A DNA stretch of 64,000 nucleotides from Rhizobium sp. R711 (GTDB lineage: Bacteria; Pseudomonadota; Alphaproteobacteria; Rhizobiales; Rhizobiaceae). The notes below the pieces were generated by a model. It was not told where the DNA came from. It saw only the letters and a program-made list of their open reading frames with translations, and searched no databases. Where the stretch lies: contig NZ_LOKZ01000038.1 of NCBI RefSeq assembly GCF_002211365.1, forward strand, positions 177,230 through 241,229, given 5' to 3'. Position 1 is the stretch's first letter, and every line of letters starts with the position of its first letter. The position numbers and the translations under genes were made by a program. Shown here piece after piece: positions 29,467 to 38,262 of this stretch.

Positions 29467-29565
29467 GGCTGGCTGCCTCCCTGACCGATGCTCAGTAAAT
29501 CAGCACTTTCGACACTATTCAAACGGATATCGCGTGGCGGCGGCCGTCGTTACGCGCAACAGCTG

Positions 29566-29600
29566 CAAAAACAAAAAGCCCGCTCAGAGGCGGGCTTTCG
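29566..29600 (-). terminator. Rho-independent terminator of carA
   Basis: On the minus strand AAAGCCCGC-ctctga-GCGGGCTTT is followed by TTGTTTTTG. It lies about 25 bp after the carA stop. Confidence 0.85.
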
Positions 29601-29621
29601 AAACGATGAAATGATTGCGTC

Positions 29622-30833
29622 TCAGCGTTCGGCGAGGGCTTCCTCGCCCTTCTTTGCGCGCACCAGATTGACGAAGCGGCGGAAGAGGTAGTGGCTGTCC
29701 TGCGGACCGGGGGAGGCTTCCGGGTGATGCTGCACCGAGAAGATCGGCTTGCCCGATACCCGCAGGCCGCAATTGGTGCCGTCGAACAGGGAAACGTGAG
29801 TCTCTTCAACGCCATCCGGCAGAGACTTCGTGTCGACCGCGAAGCCATGGTTCATCGAGACGATCTCGACCTTGCCGGTGGTGTGGTCCTTCACCGGATG
29901 GTTGGCGCCGTGATGGCCCTGGTGCATCTTCTCGGTCTTGGCGCCGAGCGCGAGGCCGAGCATCTGGTGACCGAGGCAGATGCCGAAGACCGGGATGTCG
30001 GTCTTGATCAGCTTCTGGATGACCGGAACGGCGTATTCACCTGTTGCGGCCGGGTCACCCGGGCCGTTCGACAGGAAGATGCCGTCGGGCTGCATCGCAA
30101 GCACGTCCTCGGCGCTCGTCGTAGCCGGCAACACTGTGACCTTGCAATCGAGGCCGGCAAACAGGCGCAGAATGTTGCGCTTCACGCCGTAGTCCAGACA
30201 AACGACGTGGTACTTGGCATTTTCGGGCGCAAGCTCGCCGTAGCCTTCATTCCAGATCCAGGGGGTCTGAGCCCACTGCGAGGATTGGCCTGACGAAGCG
30301 ACCTTGGCGAGGTCGAGGCCTTCGAGGCCGCTCCAGGCCCTGGCTTCCGCCTTCAGCGTCTCGACGTCGAAGACACCGTTCGGATCGTGGGCGATGACGG
30401 CGTTCGGCGAGCCGTTTTCACGGATCCAGGCGGTCAGCGCGCGCGTGTCGATGCCGCAAAGGCCGATGATGCCGCGAGCCTTCAACCAGGCATCGAGGTG
30501 CTTGACGGCGCGATAGTTGGACGGATCGGTGATGTCGGCTTTGAAAATGACGCCGACCGCGCCATGGCGTGCTGCCGGCGTCAGGTCTTCGATGTCTTCG
30601 TCGTTGGTGCCGATGTTGCCGATATGCGGGAAGGTGAAGGTGACGATCTGGCCGAGATAGGAGGGGTCCGTCAGGATCTCTTCGTATCCAGTCAGCGCAG
30701 TGTTGAAGACCACCTCGGCCTGGACCTTGCCGGTCGCACCGATGCCCTTGCCTTCAATGACGGTTCCGTCTGCAAGAACGAGCAGGGCAGTCGGCTTTTC
30801 GGTTGTCCAGGGTGCTGTCGCGGTCATCTTCAT
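29622..30833 (-). CDS. carA: Carbamoyl-phosphate synthase small subunit
   Basis: A 403-residue CarA (401 if translation starts at the second ATG, 30827). N-terminal CPSase_sm domain (ALLVLADGTVIEGKGIGATG, then FNTALTGYEEILTDPSYLGQIVTFTFPHIGNIG) and a C-terminal class I glutamine amidotransferase domain with the catalytic Cys in VFGICLGHQMLGLALG and the His/Glu in SVQHHPEASPGPQDS. It supplies ammonia from glutamine to CarB. The frame is open to 31082 but upstream residues are not conserved-looking. It is divergent from the yqeY-like gene across 265 bp and separated from carB by a 10-kb block, so the two subunits are transcribed independently. Confidence 0.97.
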   Translation of the reverse strand: MKMTATAPWTTEKPTALLVLADGTVIEGKGIGATGKVQAEVVFNTALTGYEEILTDPSYLGQIVTFTFPHIGNIGTNDEDIEDLTPAARHGAVGVIFKADITDPSNYRAVKHLDAWLKARGIIGLCGIDTRALTAWIRENGSPNAVIAHDPNGVFDVETLKAEARAWSGLEGLDLAKVASSGQSSQWAQTPWIWNEGYGELAPENAKYHVVCLDYGVKRNILRLFAGLDCKVTVLPATTSAEDVLAMQPDGIFLSNGPGDPAATGEYAVPVIQKLIKTDIPVFGICLGHQMLGLALGAKTEKMHQGHHGANHPVKDHTTGKVEIVSMNHGFAVDTKSLPDGVEETHVSLFDGTNCGLRVSGKPIFSVQHHPEASPGPQDSHYLFRRFVNLVRAKKGEEALAER

Positions 30834-31098
30834 CCCGTTTCCGGCAGCCACACGTCCTTGGGTAACGTTGGCCGGCCATTTGGTTCGCAAGCATTTGCGC
30901 GCGGCAAGGCACGCGCTCTCAGGCCTGATCACGAATTTTTGGTGCAGGTGGCGGTAAATACCCACGCTATTGCGCAAGGTCAATCTTTGTACCGCACGTT
31001 CTGCCGGTTTTCTCGCGCTTTCTCCTGGCATTTTCCGCAATTTATTTGATCCCATGCATTCGCGTGGTTTATGAAGCGGCATTCAAACAGGAGTGATT

Positions 31099-31554
31099 AT
31101 GATGTTGCGCGATCAACTCGCCGCCGCCCTCAAGGATGCCATGAAGTCCAAGAACGCCGAGCGGCTTTCGACCGTTCGCCTGATTCAGGCCGCGATCAAG
31201 GACCGGGATATCGCCAATCGCGGCGCCGGCAAGGAGGCCGCCAGTGACGACGAGATTCTGCAGATCCTCGCCAAGATGGTGAAGCAGCGCGACGAATCGG
31301 CGAAGATCTACGAAGAAAATGCACGTCCGGAACTGGCAGCCAAGGAGCGTGCCGAAATCACCGTGCTGCAGGATTTCCTGCCGAAGCAGCTTTCCGACGC
31401 GGAAGTGCGCGGCAACATTGCGGCGATCATCGCCGAGATCGGCGCCGCCGGCCCGAAGGACATGGGCAAGGTGATGGCCGTTCTGAAGGAACGCTATGCC
31501 GGCCAGATGGATTTCTCCAAGGCCTCCGGAGCCGTCAAGGAACAGCTGAACTGA
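31099..31554 (+). CDS. yqeY: GatB/YqeY domain protein
   Basis: A 151-residue GatB/YqeY protein: LRDQLAAALKDAMKSKNAERLSTVRLIQAAIKDRDI is the diagnostic N-terminus, and the rest is helical with the C-terminal MGKVMAVLKERYAGQMDFSKAS segment found in the tRNA-binding tail of GatB. Suggested to have tRNA-amidotransferase-like tRNA-binding activity; role not established. AGGAG six bases upstream selects ATG 31099, though ATG 31102 is also possible. It lies divergent from carA and its stop abuts the stop of the following leftward gene (31555) with no gap. Confidence 0.9.
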   Translation: MMLRDQLAAALKDAMKSKNAERLSTVRLIQAAIKDRDIANRGAGKEAASDDEILQILAKMVKQRDESAKIYEENARPELAAKERAEITVLQDFLPKQLSDAEVRGNIAAIIAEIGAAGPKDMGKVMAVLKERYAGQMDFSKASGAVKEQLN

Positions 31555-32460
31555 TCAGCGCAGGCTCGCCGTCTTTCTGGCGGCGGGCCCCAGCACCGCC
31601 TCCGCGGCGGCGTCGATAACGGCGAATTTTGCCGCCTGATATCCCCAATATTCCATGACAAAGGCATGCGATATCCAGGTGTCGCCCTTATAGGGCGGCT
31701 GGGTCCAGCCGATGCTTCCCATTTCGGACGCCTGCGTCAGCAGGCGTTTCAGGTGGGTGTTGGAGATCATGAACTGGTTACGGATTTCCTTGAGCGGCAG
31801 GGGTCCGATGTAAGCCCGTTCCGAGCTGCGATCGAACTTGTCGATACGGCTCATGAGGTAGTCCATGATCAGGCCGCCGGAATTAGCCCAGTTGAACAGA
31901 CTGTAGGTTGCGCCGGGGTCACGCACGGCGTCGCTATCGATGATCGCCTTGGAAATCAGCGGCTGTATTCTGGAGAAGGCTGCCGGGTCGGCGTTGATCC
32001 GGTCCAGCCGATTACCGCCGTCCAGACTGTCGAGAATGAAAAGATGAGTGGCGAGCCATCTGAAAAAGTGTTCGTGGGCGGTTTCTGTCGGCTCCAGCAG
32101 GCGTGTGCGCTTGTCGCTTCTACTGTCGACCGGACGAAGGAACCGGTAGGCAAGCATTTCCTGGATGAAGGCTGCGGCGGTGTTTCGGCTTGCAATCTTG
32201 TTGGCCACGACGAAGGCGATAAAGCGGCCTGAATAGAGGCCGAGTTTCGGTTCGCCCGGGTAGCCGAAATGAAGGGCGAAGCCGGCATGCGCCATCAGCC
32301 AGCGCTGTTGCGCGGCAAAGATCGACGCGATGCGCGGACTCTCGCGATAGATTGTCAGCATTTCGCGGGCGCAATGCAGCACGGCCACGAAGAAGGCGTC
32401 GCTCTCTAAAAAATCTTCAACTTTATGTGGCATTCGACCATCCCGATAGGTCGCTTTCAT
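31555..32460 (-). CDS. Conserved hypothetical protein, unknown function
   Basis: About 301 residues, mostly helical, soluble, no signal peptide. I do not recognise a family. Near the C-terminus, EIRNQFMISNTHLKRLLTQASEMGSIGW has the shape of a winged helix-turn-helix (a sensing helix, then a recognition-like ISNTHLKRLLTQA, then a wing), so DNA binding is possible but unproven. The start is uncertain: ATG 32460 has no clear ribosome site, whereas ATG 32433 has GGGATGG upstream; the frame remains open to 32643, through a structured RNA candidate, and that extension is unlikely. It converges exactly with yqeY. Confidence 0.65.
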   Translation of the reverse strand: MKATYRDGRMPHKVEDFLESDAFFVAVLHCAREMLTIYRESPRIASIFAAQQRWLMAHAGFALHFGYPGEPKLGLYSGRFIAFVVANKIASRNTAAAFIQEMLAYRFLRPVDSRSDKRTRLLEPTETAHEHFFRWLATHLFILDSLDGGNRLDRINADPAAFSRIQPLISKAIIDSDAVRDPGATYSLFNWANSGGLIMDYLMSRIDKFDRSSERAYIGPLPLKEIRNQFMISNTHLKRLLTQASEMGSIGWTQPPYKGDTWISHAFVMEYWGYQAAKFAVIDAAAEAVLGPAARKTASLR

Positions 32461-32539
32461 TAGGCATTGGGCGATAACTGTCAATGCCTTCAACGGACGC
32501 TGATGGAGGCGGAAATATCGAACCTGAAACTTCTGGGTG

Positions 32540-32700
32540 AAATTAAAGAAGGCAGGAGCTGGGGGTGCTCCTGCCTTCTTGCTCTTTGCTTCCGGTGGCG
32601 ACGCAGGACCGAGATCCAAGCCACCGGTTACTTGCAAAGACACCCTTGCGAGGCGGCGCCGGGGGTAGGGATGGTGCCTCGCACGGGGATCGCTGTGTCG
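32540..32700 (-). ncRNA. Candidate structured small RNA, unassigned
   Basis: Three perfect hairpins follow one another over about 140 bp. Read leftward: TGCGAGGC...GCCTCGCA (32683 to 32647); CCGGTGG...CCACCGG (32627 to 32592) enclosed in a second outer stem CTTTGC...GCAAAG (32639 to 32584, given as plus-strand bases); and a 14-bp stem AAGAAGGCAGGAGC/GCTCCTGCCTTCTT (32546-32580) ending in TTCTTTAATTT. A promoter-like pair lies just upstream on the minus strand: -35 TTGAAT (32730-32735), 17 bp, -10 TAACTT (32707-32712), predicting a start near 32700 and a transcript of about 160 nt. I do not recognise it as 6S, SRP, tmRNA or a named alpha-r family. Confidence 0.55.
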
Positions 32701-32735
32701 GCCTTGAAGTTATTGCGACGCGGCAAGTGATTCAA

Positions 32736-33093
32736 ATTACAAAAAAATAATGATTGGCGCCGGGGGCTGCCTTATGTGTGTCATTGGTGTGGTAGGCTGT
32801 CGCGTCGCGATAGTCGGTCACCGTTGGCGCAATTGCGAAGCTATTGTTCTGTCATCTATTTTTGACGATTGGCAAGAAATGGGCGTTTGGAACGCTAGCC
32901 TCGCATACACGCAGAACGCGGGTGCGGCTTTCAGTGTCGCACCCCCTGTCGCAGGGGTGGTAACGCATTTTTGAACACCCATCCCTAGAGAATTTCCAAG
33001 GTTGTGGGCCCCTGTGAATAGCGCGTCCTTTGGCCAAATGCCGTGGCATGTGCTGATGAACCTGCTTATATGGACCGCAGTTAAGAGGTTCAC
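32736..33093. other. Leader region upstream of dnaG
   Basis: About 360 bp between the RNA candidate's promoter and dnaG without a credible gene. A small GC-rich inverted repeat (CACCCCCTGTCGCAGGGGTG) lies near 32939-32958. The dnaG promoter must be in this region but I cannot place it with confidence. Confidence 0.45.
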
Positions 33094-35079
33094 ATGCGCT
33101 TTTCCAATTCCTTTCTCGACGAGATACGCGATCGCGTGCCGATTTCGGACGTGATTGGGCGTCGTGTGAGCTGGGATAAGCGTAAGACCAACGTCTCGCG
33201 CGGCGATTATTGGGCCTGCTGCCCGTTTCACGGCGAGAAGTCGCCGAGCTTTCACTGTGAGGATCGCAAGGGGCGCTACCACTGCTTCGGCTGCGGCGTA
33301 ACAGGCGACCACTTCCGGTTCCTGACGGATCTGGAGGGGCTAAGCTTCCCGGAGGCCGTGCAGCAGATCGCCGACATGGCGGGTGTTGCCATGCCGGTTG
33401 CCGATCCAGTCATGGAGAAGCGTGAAAAGGAGCGCACGTCGCTTCTCGACGTGATGGAGCTCGCGACCAAGTTCTTTCAGGATCAGTTGCAGGCCGCTAA
33501 CGGCGCGCGGGCGCGGGCTTATCTGCGCGATCGCGGATTGACGGGGCGCACGATCGAGACCTTCCGGCTCGGCTTCGCGCCCGACAGCCGCAATGCGCTG
33601 AAGGAGTTTCTGGCGGGAAACGGCGTCACCAAGGAGCAGATCGAGGCTTGCGGCCTGGTTGTCCATGGTCCCGATGTGCCGGTCTCCTATGACCGCTTTC
33701 GCGACCGGATCATGTTCCCGATCCTGTCGTCCCGTGAGAAGGTGATTGCTTTCGGCGGGCGAGCCATGTCTCCGGATGCGCCGGCCAAGTATCTCAATTC
33801 CAACGAAACGGAGCTCTTCCACAAGGGCAATGTGCTCTACAATTTCGCGCGCGCCCGCCGGGCGACACAGGGTGCCAACGGTGAGGGCACGATCATTGCC
33901 GTCGAAGGCTATATGGATGTGATCGCGCTCAATCAGGCCGGCGTCGAGAATGCCGTGGCGCCGCTCGGGACGGCGCTAACCGAAAACCAGCTTGAACTCC
34001 TCTGGAAGATGACACCGCAGCCGGTGCTTTGCTTCGATGGCGACGGCGCCGGCATTCGCGCCGCCAATCGCGCCGCTGATCTGGCGCTTCCGCATATCAA
34101 GCCGGGGCGCACCGTGCGCTTTGCCCTGCTGCCCGACGGCAAGGACCCCGACGATCTTGTGCGCAATGAAGGCCGGGCGCCCTTCGACAAGGTGATGAGC
34201 CAGGCCAAGCCGCTGGCTGAGATGATCTGGAGCCGCGAGATCAATACCGGGCAGTTCGAGACGCCTGAGGCCAAGGCAGAACTCGAAGCACGGCTGAAGC
34301 AGCTGGTTGCCGTCATTGCCGATGAAAATGTGCGTCGCCACTACCAGCAGGATATGCGCGACCGCCTGAATGGCTTCTTTCAGCCGCAATTCCAGAATCG
34401 CGGCAATGAGCGGCGAAGCTTCGATCGCGGTGCTGGCCAATCCCGCGGTCGCGGCAACGAGGGACCGCGCGGTCCGCGTCTTTCCGGCGGCGGCATTTCC
34501 GACCGGCTCGCACGTTCCGGGCTTGTGAAGGGACATCAGGAAACCCCGGCCTTGCGGGAAAGCGTGCTGGCGCTGACGGTCATCAATCATCCTGCATTGA
34601 TGCAGGACGAGTATGACGAGATCGCCTCCATCGACTACGACAACCGCGAACTGCAGCGGCTTTGGTCTGTCATGCTCGGGGCTGCGGCCGCCGTCGCCGG
34701 ACCGCATCTGACCCGCGAGTATCTGTTGGAGCGTATGGAAGAGCAGGGCTTTGGCCCGTTGCTGCAGGGGCTTGAACAGCAGATCCGCAATGCCCGCCTC
34801 TGGATTGCCACATCGGAGGCGGCAATGGAGGATGCGCGCGAAGGATATCGCCAGGCGCTCGCCTTCCATAAGCGCGCCAAGGCTCTGCGCTTCCAGAAGA
34901 TCGAGCTTGAGCGCGAGATTGCCGAGGCGACCGAGGCGGGCAACGGCGACGTGATCGACCAGTTGATGCGCGCACTGCAGGAGGTCCATTTCGAGGGACT
35001 TCGCCTCGAAAACCAGGAAGCCATTATCGACGGTTTCGGCGTGCTCTCCGGCCGCGTCAAGGGAGCGGCGAGCCACTGA
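33094..35079 (+). CDS. dnaG: DNA primase
   Basis: A 661-residue bacterial primase. N-terminal CHC2 zinc domain (CPFHGEKSPSFH...YHCFGCGVTGDHF, residues about 45-80), the RNA-polymerase core with RFRDRIMFPI and FGGRAM, then the TOPRIM fold containing VEGYMDVIAL and FDGDGAG. A basic, glycine-rich linker (SRGRGNEGPRGPR) leads to the C-terminal helicase-interaction domain. It makes RNA primers for chromosome replication. Its TGA overlaps the recQ ATG by one base (35079), so they are translationally coupled. In many bacteria dnaG is followed by rpoD; here recQ, kbl, tdh and a gfa gene intervene. Confidence 0.98.
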   Translation: MRFSNSFLDEIRDRVPISDVIGRRVSWDKRKTNVSRGDYWACCPFHGEKSPSFHCEDRKGRYHCFGCGVTGDHFRFLTDLEGLSFPEAVQQIADMAGVAMPVADPVMEKREKERTSLLDVMELATKFFQDQLQAANGARARAYLRDRGLTGRTIETFRLGFAPDSRNALKEFLAGNGVTKEQIEACGLVVHGPDVPVSYDRFRDRIMFPILSSREKVIAFGGRAMSPDAPAKYLNSNETELFHKGNVLYNFARARRATQGANGEGTIIAVEGYMDVIALNQAGVENAVAPLGTALTENQLELLWKMTPQPVLCFDGDGAGIRAANRAADLALPHIKPGRTVRFALLPDGKDPDDLVRNEGRAPFDKVMSQAKPLAEMIWSREINTGQFETPEAKAELEARLKQLVAVIADENVRRHYQQDMRDRLNGFFQPQFQNRGNERRSFDRGAGQSRGRGNEGPRGPRLSGGGISDRLARSGLVKGHQETPALRESVLALTVINHPALMQDEYDEIASIDYDNRELQRLWSVMLGAAAAVAGPHLTREYLLERMEEQGFGPLLQGLEQQIRNARLWIATSEAAMEDAREGYRQALAFHKRAKALRFQKIELEREIAEATEAGNGDVIDQLMRALQEVHFEGLRLENQEAIIDGFGVLSGRVKGAASH

Positions 35080-36935
35080 TGGATTCCGCAGATCGGCAAT
35101 TTTCCGCTGGCGATGCGTTGTTCGGTGCGGAGCGTTCGCCGCTTGGCATTCTCAACCGCGTCTACGGCTATCCCGCCTTCCGTGGCAAGCAGCAGCAGGT
35201 GGTTGAGCACATCGTCTCTGGCGGCGATGCGGTGGTTCTTTTTCCGACGGGGGCCGGCAAGTCGCTTTGCTTCCAGATTCCGGCGCTCTGCCGCGAGGGC
35301 GTAGGGATCGTCGTTTCGCCGCTGATCGCGCTGATGCGCGATCAGGTGGAGGCGATGAAGCAGCTCGGCATCAGGGCGGCAGCACTGAACTCCGCGCTAT
35401 CACGCGAGGAGTTTATCGAGGTCCGTCGGGCGATTTCTGCAGGCAGGCTCGATCTCCTCTACGTCACGCCGGAGCGCATTCTCATGGATGGCTTTCGCGA
35501 TACGATCGGCAACGCGCGGATCTCGCTTTTCGCCATCGACGAGGCGCACTGTGTCTCTCAGTGGGGCCATGATTTTCGTCCGGAATATCGCGAACTCGGC
35601 AGGCTTGCCGAACACTATCCCGGGGTGCCGCGCATCGCGCTGACGGCGACGGCCGACCCTCACACCCGCGACGATATCGTCGAACGGCTGGCGCTGAACA
35701 ATGCCAAGGTCTTCACGACCAGCTTCGACCGCCCGAACATTTCCTATGAAATTGTAGAGCGCGACCAGCCGCGCCAGCAGTTGCTGCGGTTTCTTTCCGG
35801 ACACAAAGGCAACAGCGGTATCGTCTACTGCCTGTCCCGCGCCAAGGTTGAAGATACGGCGGAGTGGCTGAACGGGCAGGGCATTCGGGCGCTTCCGTAC
35901 CATGCCGGCATGGACCGGGCGCTTCGTGATGCCAACCAGGATGCCTTTCTGAAAGAGGATGAGCTTTGCCTCGTCGCTACCGTCGCCTTCGGCATGGGGA
36001 TCGACAAGCCGAATGTGCGCTACGTCGCACATCTCGATCTGCCTGGCTCGGTCGAGGCCTACTATCAGGAGACAGGCCGCGCCGGGCGTGACGGCCTGCC
36101 TTCCGAAGTCTGGATGGCCTACGGCATGGCCGACGTCATCCAGCGCCGCCGGATGATCGACGAGGGTGGTGCAGCCGACGAAATCAAGCGCGTCGAGCGC
36201 TCCAAGTTGAACGCCCTGTTGGCGATTTGCGAGACCGCCTCGTGCCGCCGCCAGGCGATCCTCGCGCATTTTGGCGAAACCCATGCGGGCAAGTGCGGCA
36301 GTTGCGACACCTGCCTGAAGCCGGTCGAAACCTGGGACGGGACGGAGGCAGCCATCAAGGCGCTTGCGGCGATCTACAGAACGGGCGAGCGGTTCGGCAC
36401 CGGGCACGTGGTCGACGTGCTGCTCGGCAACGTCAACGAGAAGACGGAACGCTTCGGCCACACGACGATGCCGGTTTTCGGGGCCGGAAACGATCTGGCG
36501 GCCCGTACATGGCAATCGGTATTCCGGCAACTGCTTGCGATGGGACTGGTCCGCGTCGACCATGAGGCGTTTGGCGCCCTGAAGCTCGAGCCGGAGGCCC
36601 GCGCCGTCTTCAAGCGCGAACGGTCGGTCTTCTTCCGCAAGGATCGACCGGCGGCGGAACGGCGTTCGAAGCGAACGGCGCAGGTCGAGCGTCGCTCCGT
36701 TCTATCCGGCGGAGATGGCGTGCTCTTCGAAGCCTTGCGCGCGGAACGGACGGCGATCGCGCGTTCGCTCGGCGTGCCGCCTTATGTCGTCTTTCCCGAT
36801 ACGACACTCATTGCGTTTGCGACCGAGCGGCCGCGGACGCACAAGGAGATGCTCGGCATCTCGGGTGTCGGCCAATCGAAGCTTGAACGATATGGCGATG
36901 CGTTTCTCGATGTGATCCTCAGTCACGACGACTAG
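35079..36935 (+). CDS. recQ: ATP-dependent DNA helicase RecQ
   Basis: A 618-residue RecQ. Helicase motifs: LFPTGAGKSLCFQIPAL (Walker A), FAIDEAHCVSQWGHDFRPEY (DEAH and the aromatic-rich loop), LTATADP, and motif VI QETGRAGRDGLPS. A zinc-binding domain follows (CETASCRRQ...GKCGSCDTCLKP), then a winged helix and a C-terminal HRDC domain (RAERTAIARSLGVPPYVVFPD). It unwinds recombination and fork intermediates 3' to 5'. The start codon overlaps the dnaG stop, an unusual replication-repair coupling. Confidence 0.97.
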   Translation: MDSADRQFSAGDALFGAERSPLGILNRVYGYPAFRGKQQQVVEHIVSGGDAVVLFPTGAGKSLCFQIPALCREGVGIVVSPLIALMRDQVEAMKQLGIRAAALNSALSREEFIEVRRAISAGRLDLLYVTPERILMDGFRDTIGNARISLFAIDEAHCVSQWGHDFRPEYRELGRLAEHYPGVPRIALTATADPHTRDDIVERLALNNAKVFTTSFDRPNISYEIVERDQPRQQLLRFLSGHKGNSGIVYCLSRAKVEDTAEWLNGQGIRALPYHAGMDRALRDANQDAFLKEDELCLVATVAFGMGIDKPNVRYVAHLDLPGSVEAYYQETGRAGRDGLPSEVWMAYGMADVIQRRRMIDEGGAADEIKRVERSKLNALLAICETASCRRQAILAHFGETHAGKCGSCDTCLKPVETWDGTEAAIKALAAIYRTGERFGTGHVVDVLLGNVNEKTERFGHTTMPVFGAGNDLAARTWQSVFRQLLAMGLVRVDHEAFGALKLEPEARAVFKRERSVFFRKDRPAAERRSKRTAQVERRSVLSGGDGVLFEALRAERTAIARSLGVPPYVVFPDTTLIAFATERPRTHKEMLGISGVGQSKLERYGDAFLDVILSHDD

Positions 36936-37053
36936 TCGCTGGATACGCCTTGACGGTCTACGCGCGCGAAACCGGGCGTTGACGACGGCAAGACAGGCGC
37001 TTGGCTATGTGCTAGTGCAGGGCATCGGGAAACAACACGAGAAGGGCCATCAA

Positions 37054-38241
37054 ATGACCTCGCAATTCCTCTCCCACCTCCGCACCGAACTTGCTGCACT
37101 GAAGGACGCCGGGCTTTACAAGTCCGAGCGTGTCATCACGTCGAAACAGGCCGGCGAGATCGCCGTCGCCTCCGGTGAGCGGGTTTTGAACTTCTGCGCC
37201 AACAACTATCTCGGGCTCGCCGACAACGAGGAGCTTGCCGAGGCCGGTAAGAAGGCGCTCGACCGCTATGGCTATGGCATGGCTTCGGTGCGCTTCATCT
37301 GCGGCACGCAGGAGGAGCACAAGCAGCTTGAGGCGCGCATTTCCTCCTTCCTCGGCATGGAAGACACGATCCTCTATTCCTCCTGTTTCGACGCCAACGG
37401 CGGGCTTTTCGAAACGCTGCTTGGCGAGGAGGACGCGATCATCTCGGATGCATTGAACCATGCCTCGATCATCGATGGCGTGCGCCTCTCCAAGGCGAAG
37501 CGCTTCCGCTACGCCAACAATGACATGAAGGCACTGGAGGAAGAGCTGAAGAAGGCCGAAGGCAGCCGATTCAAGCTGATCGCCACCGACGGTGTCTTCT
37601 CGATGGATGGCATCATCGCCAACCTGCGGGGCGTCTGCGATCTCGCCGAGAAGTATGGCGCGATGGTCATGGTCGATGACAGCCATGCCGTCGGCTTCGT
37701 CGGGAAGCACGGACGCGGCTCGGCCGAGCATTGCCGGGTCGAGGGTCGGGTCGACATCATCACCGGTACGCTCGGGAAGGCGCTCGGCGGTGCCTCCGGC
37801 GGCTATACCTCGGCCAAGGCCGAAATCGTCGACTGGTTGCGGCAGCGGTCGCGCCCCTACCTGTTCTCGAATACGCTGGCGCCAGTCATTGCGGCTGCGT
37901 CGCTCAAAGTCTTCGATCTCATCGAGAACGGCGATGCGCTGCGCGAGCGGCTGGCAGCCAATGCGGCGCTTTTTCGCTCCGAAATGACGAAGCTCGGCTT
38001 CACGTTGGCGGGTGAGGGACATCCGATCATTCCGGTCATGCTCGGTGACGCCAAGCTGGCGCAGGATATGGCGGCGCTGATGTTGAAAAAGGGCGTCTAC
38101 GTGATCGGCTTCTCCTTCCCTGTCGTGCCGAAGGGACAGGCGCGCATCCGCACGCAGATGTCGGCAGCGCATTCGCGTGCCGACGTCGAACGGACGATCG
38201 CGGCCTTCGCGGAAGCCGGCCGCGAACTCGGTGTCATCTAA
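37054..38241 (+). CDS. kbl: 2-amino-3-ketobutyrate CoA ligase
   Basis: A 395-residue PLP-dependent alpha-oxoamine synthase. Characteristic segments: NFCANNYLGLADN, GTQEEHKQLE, DDSHAVGFVGKHGRG, and the PLP lysine in GTLGKALGGASGGY. It converts 2-amino-3-ketobutyrate plus CoA to glycine and acetyl-CoA, the second step of threonine degradation. GAAGG nine bases before ATG 37054 and family length (398 in E. coli) support the start; the frame opens earlier at 36979. It is followed after 21 bp by tdh, the first step, forming an operon. Confidence 0.97.
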   Translation: MTSQFLSHLRTELAALKDAGLYKSERVITSKQAGEIAVASGERVLNFCANNYLGLADNEELAEAGKKALDRYGYGMASVRFICGTQEEHKQLEARISSFLGMEDTILYSSCFDANGGLFETLLGEEDAIISDALNHASIIDGVRLSKAKRFRYANNDMKALEEELKKAEGSRFKLIATDGVFSMDGIIANLRGVCDLAEKYGAMVMVDDSHAVGFVGKHGRGSAEHCRVEGRVDIITGTLGKALGGASGGYTSAKAEIVDWLRQRSRPYLFSNTLAPVIAAASLKVFDLIENGDALRERLAANAALFRSEMTKLGFTLAGEGHPIIPVMLGDAKLAQDMAALMLKKGVYVIGFSFPVVPKGQARIRTQMSAAHSRADVERTIAAFAEAGRELGVI

Positions 38242-38262
38242 AGGGTTTGGGAGAGTAAGATC

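Noticed and set aside
32546..32580. The 14-bp stem as a plus-strand terminator
   Set aside because: On the plus strand it is followed by further structured sequence rather than a clean T-run or gene boundary; a minus-strand reading explains all three hairpins.
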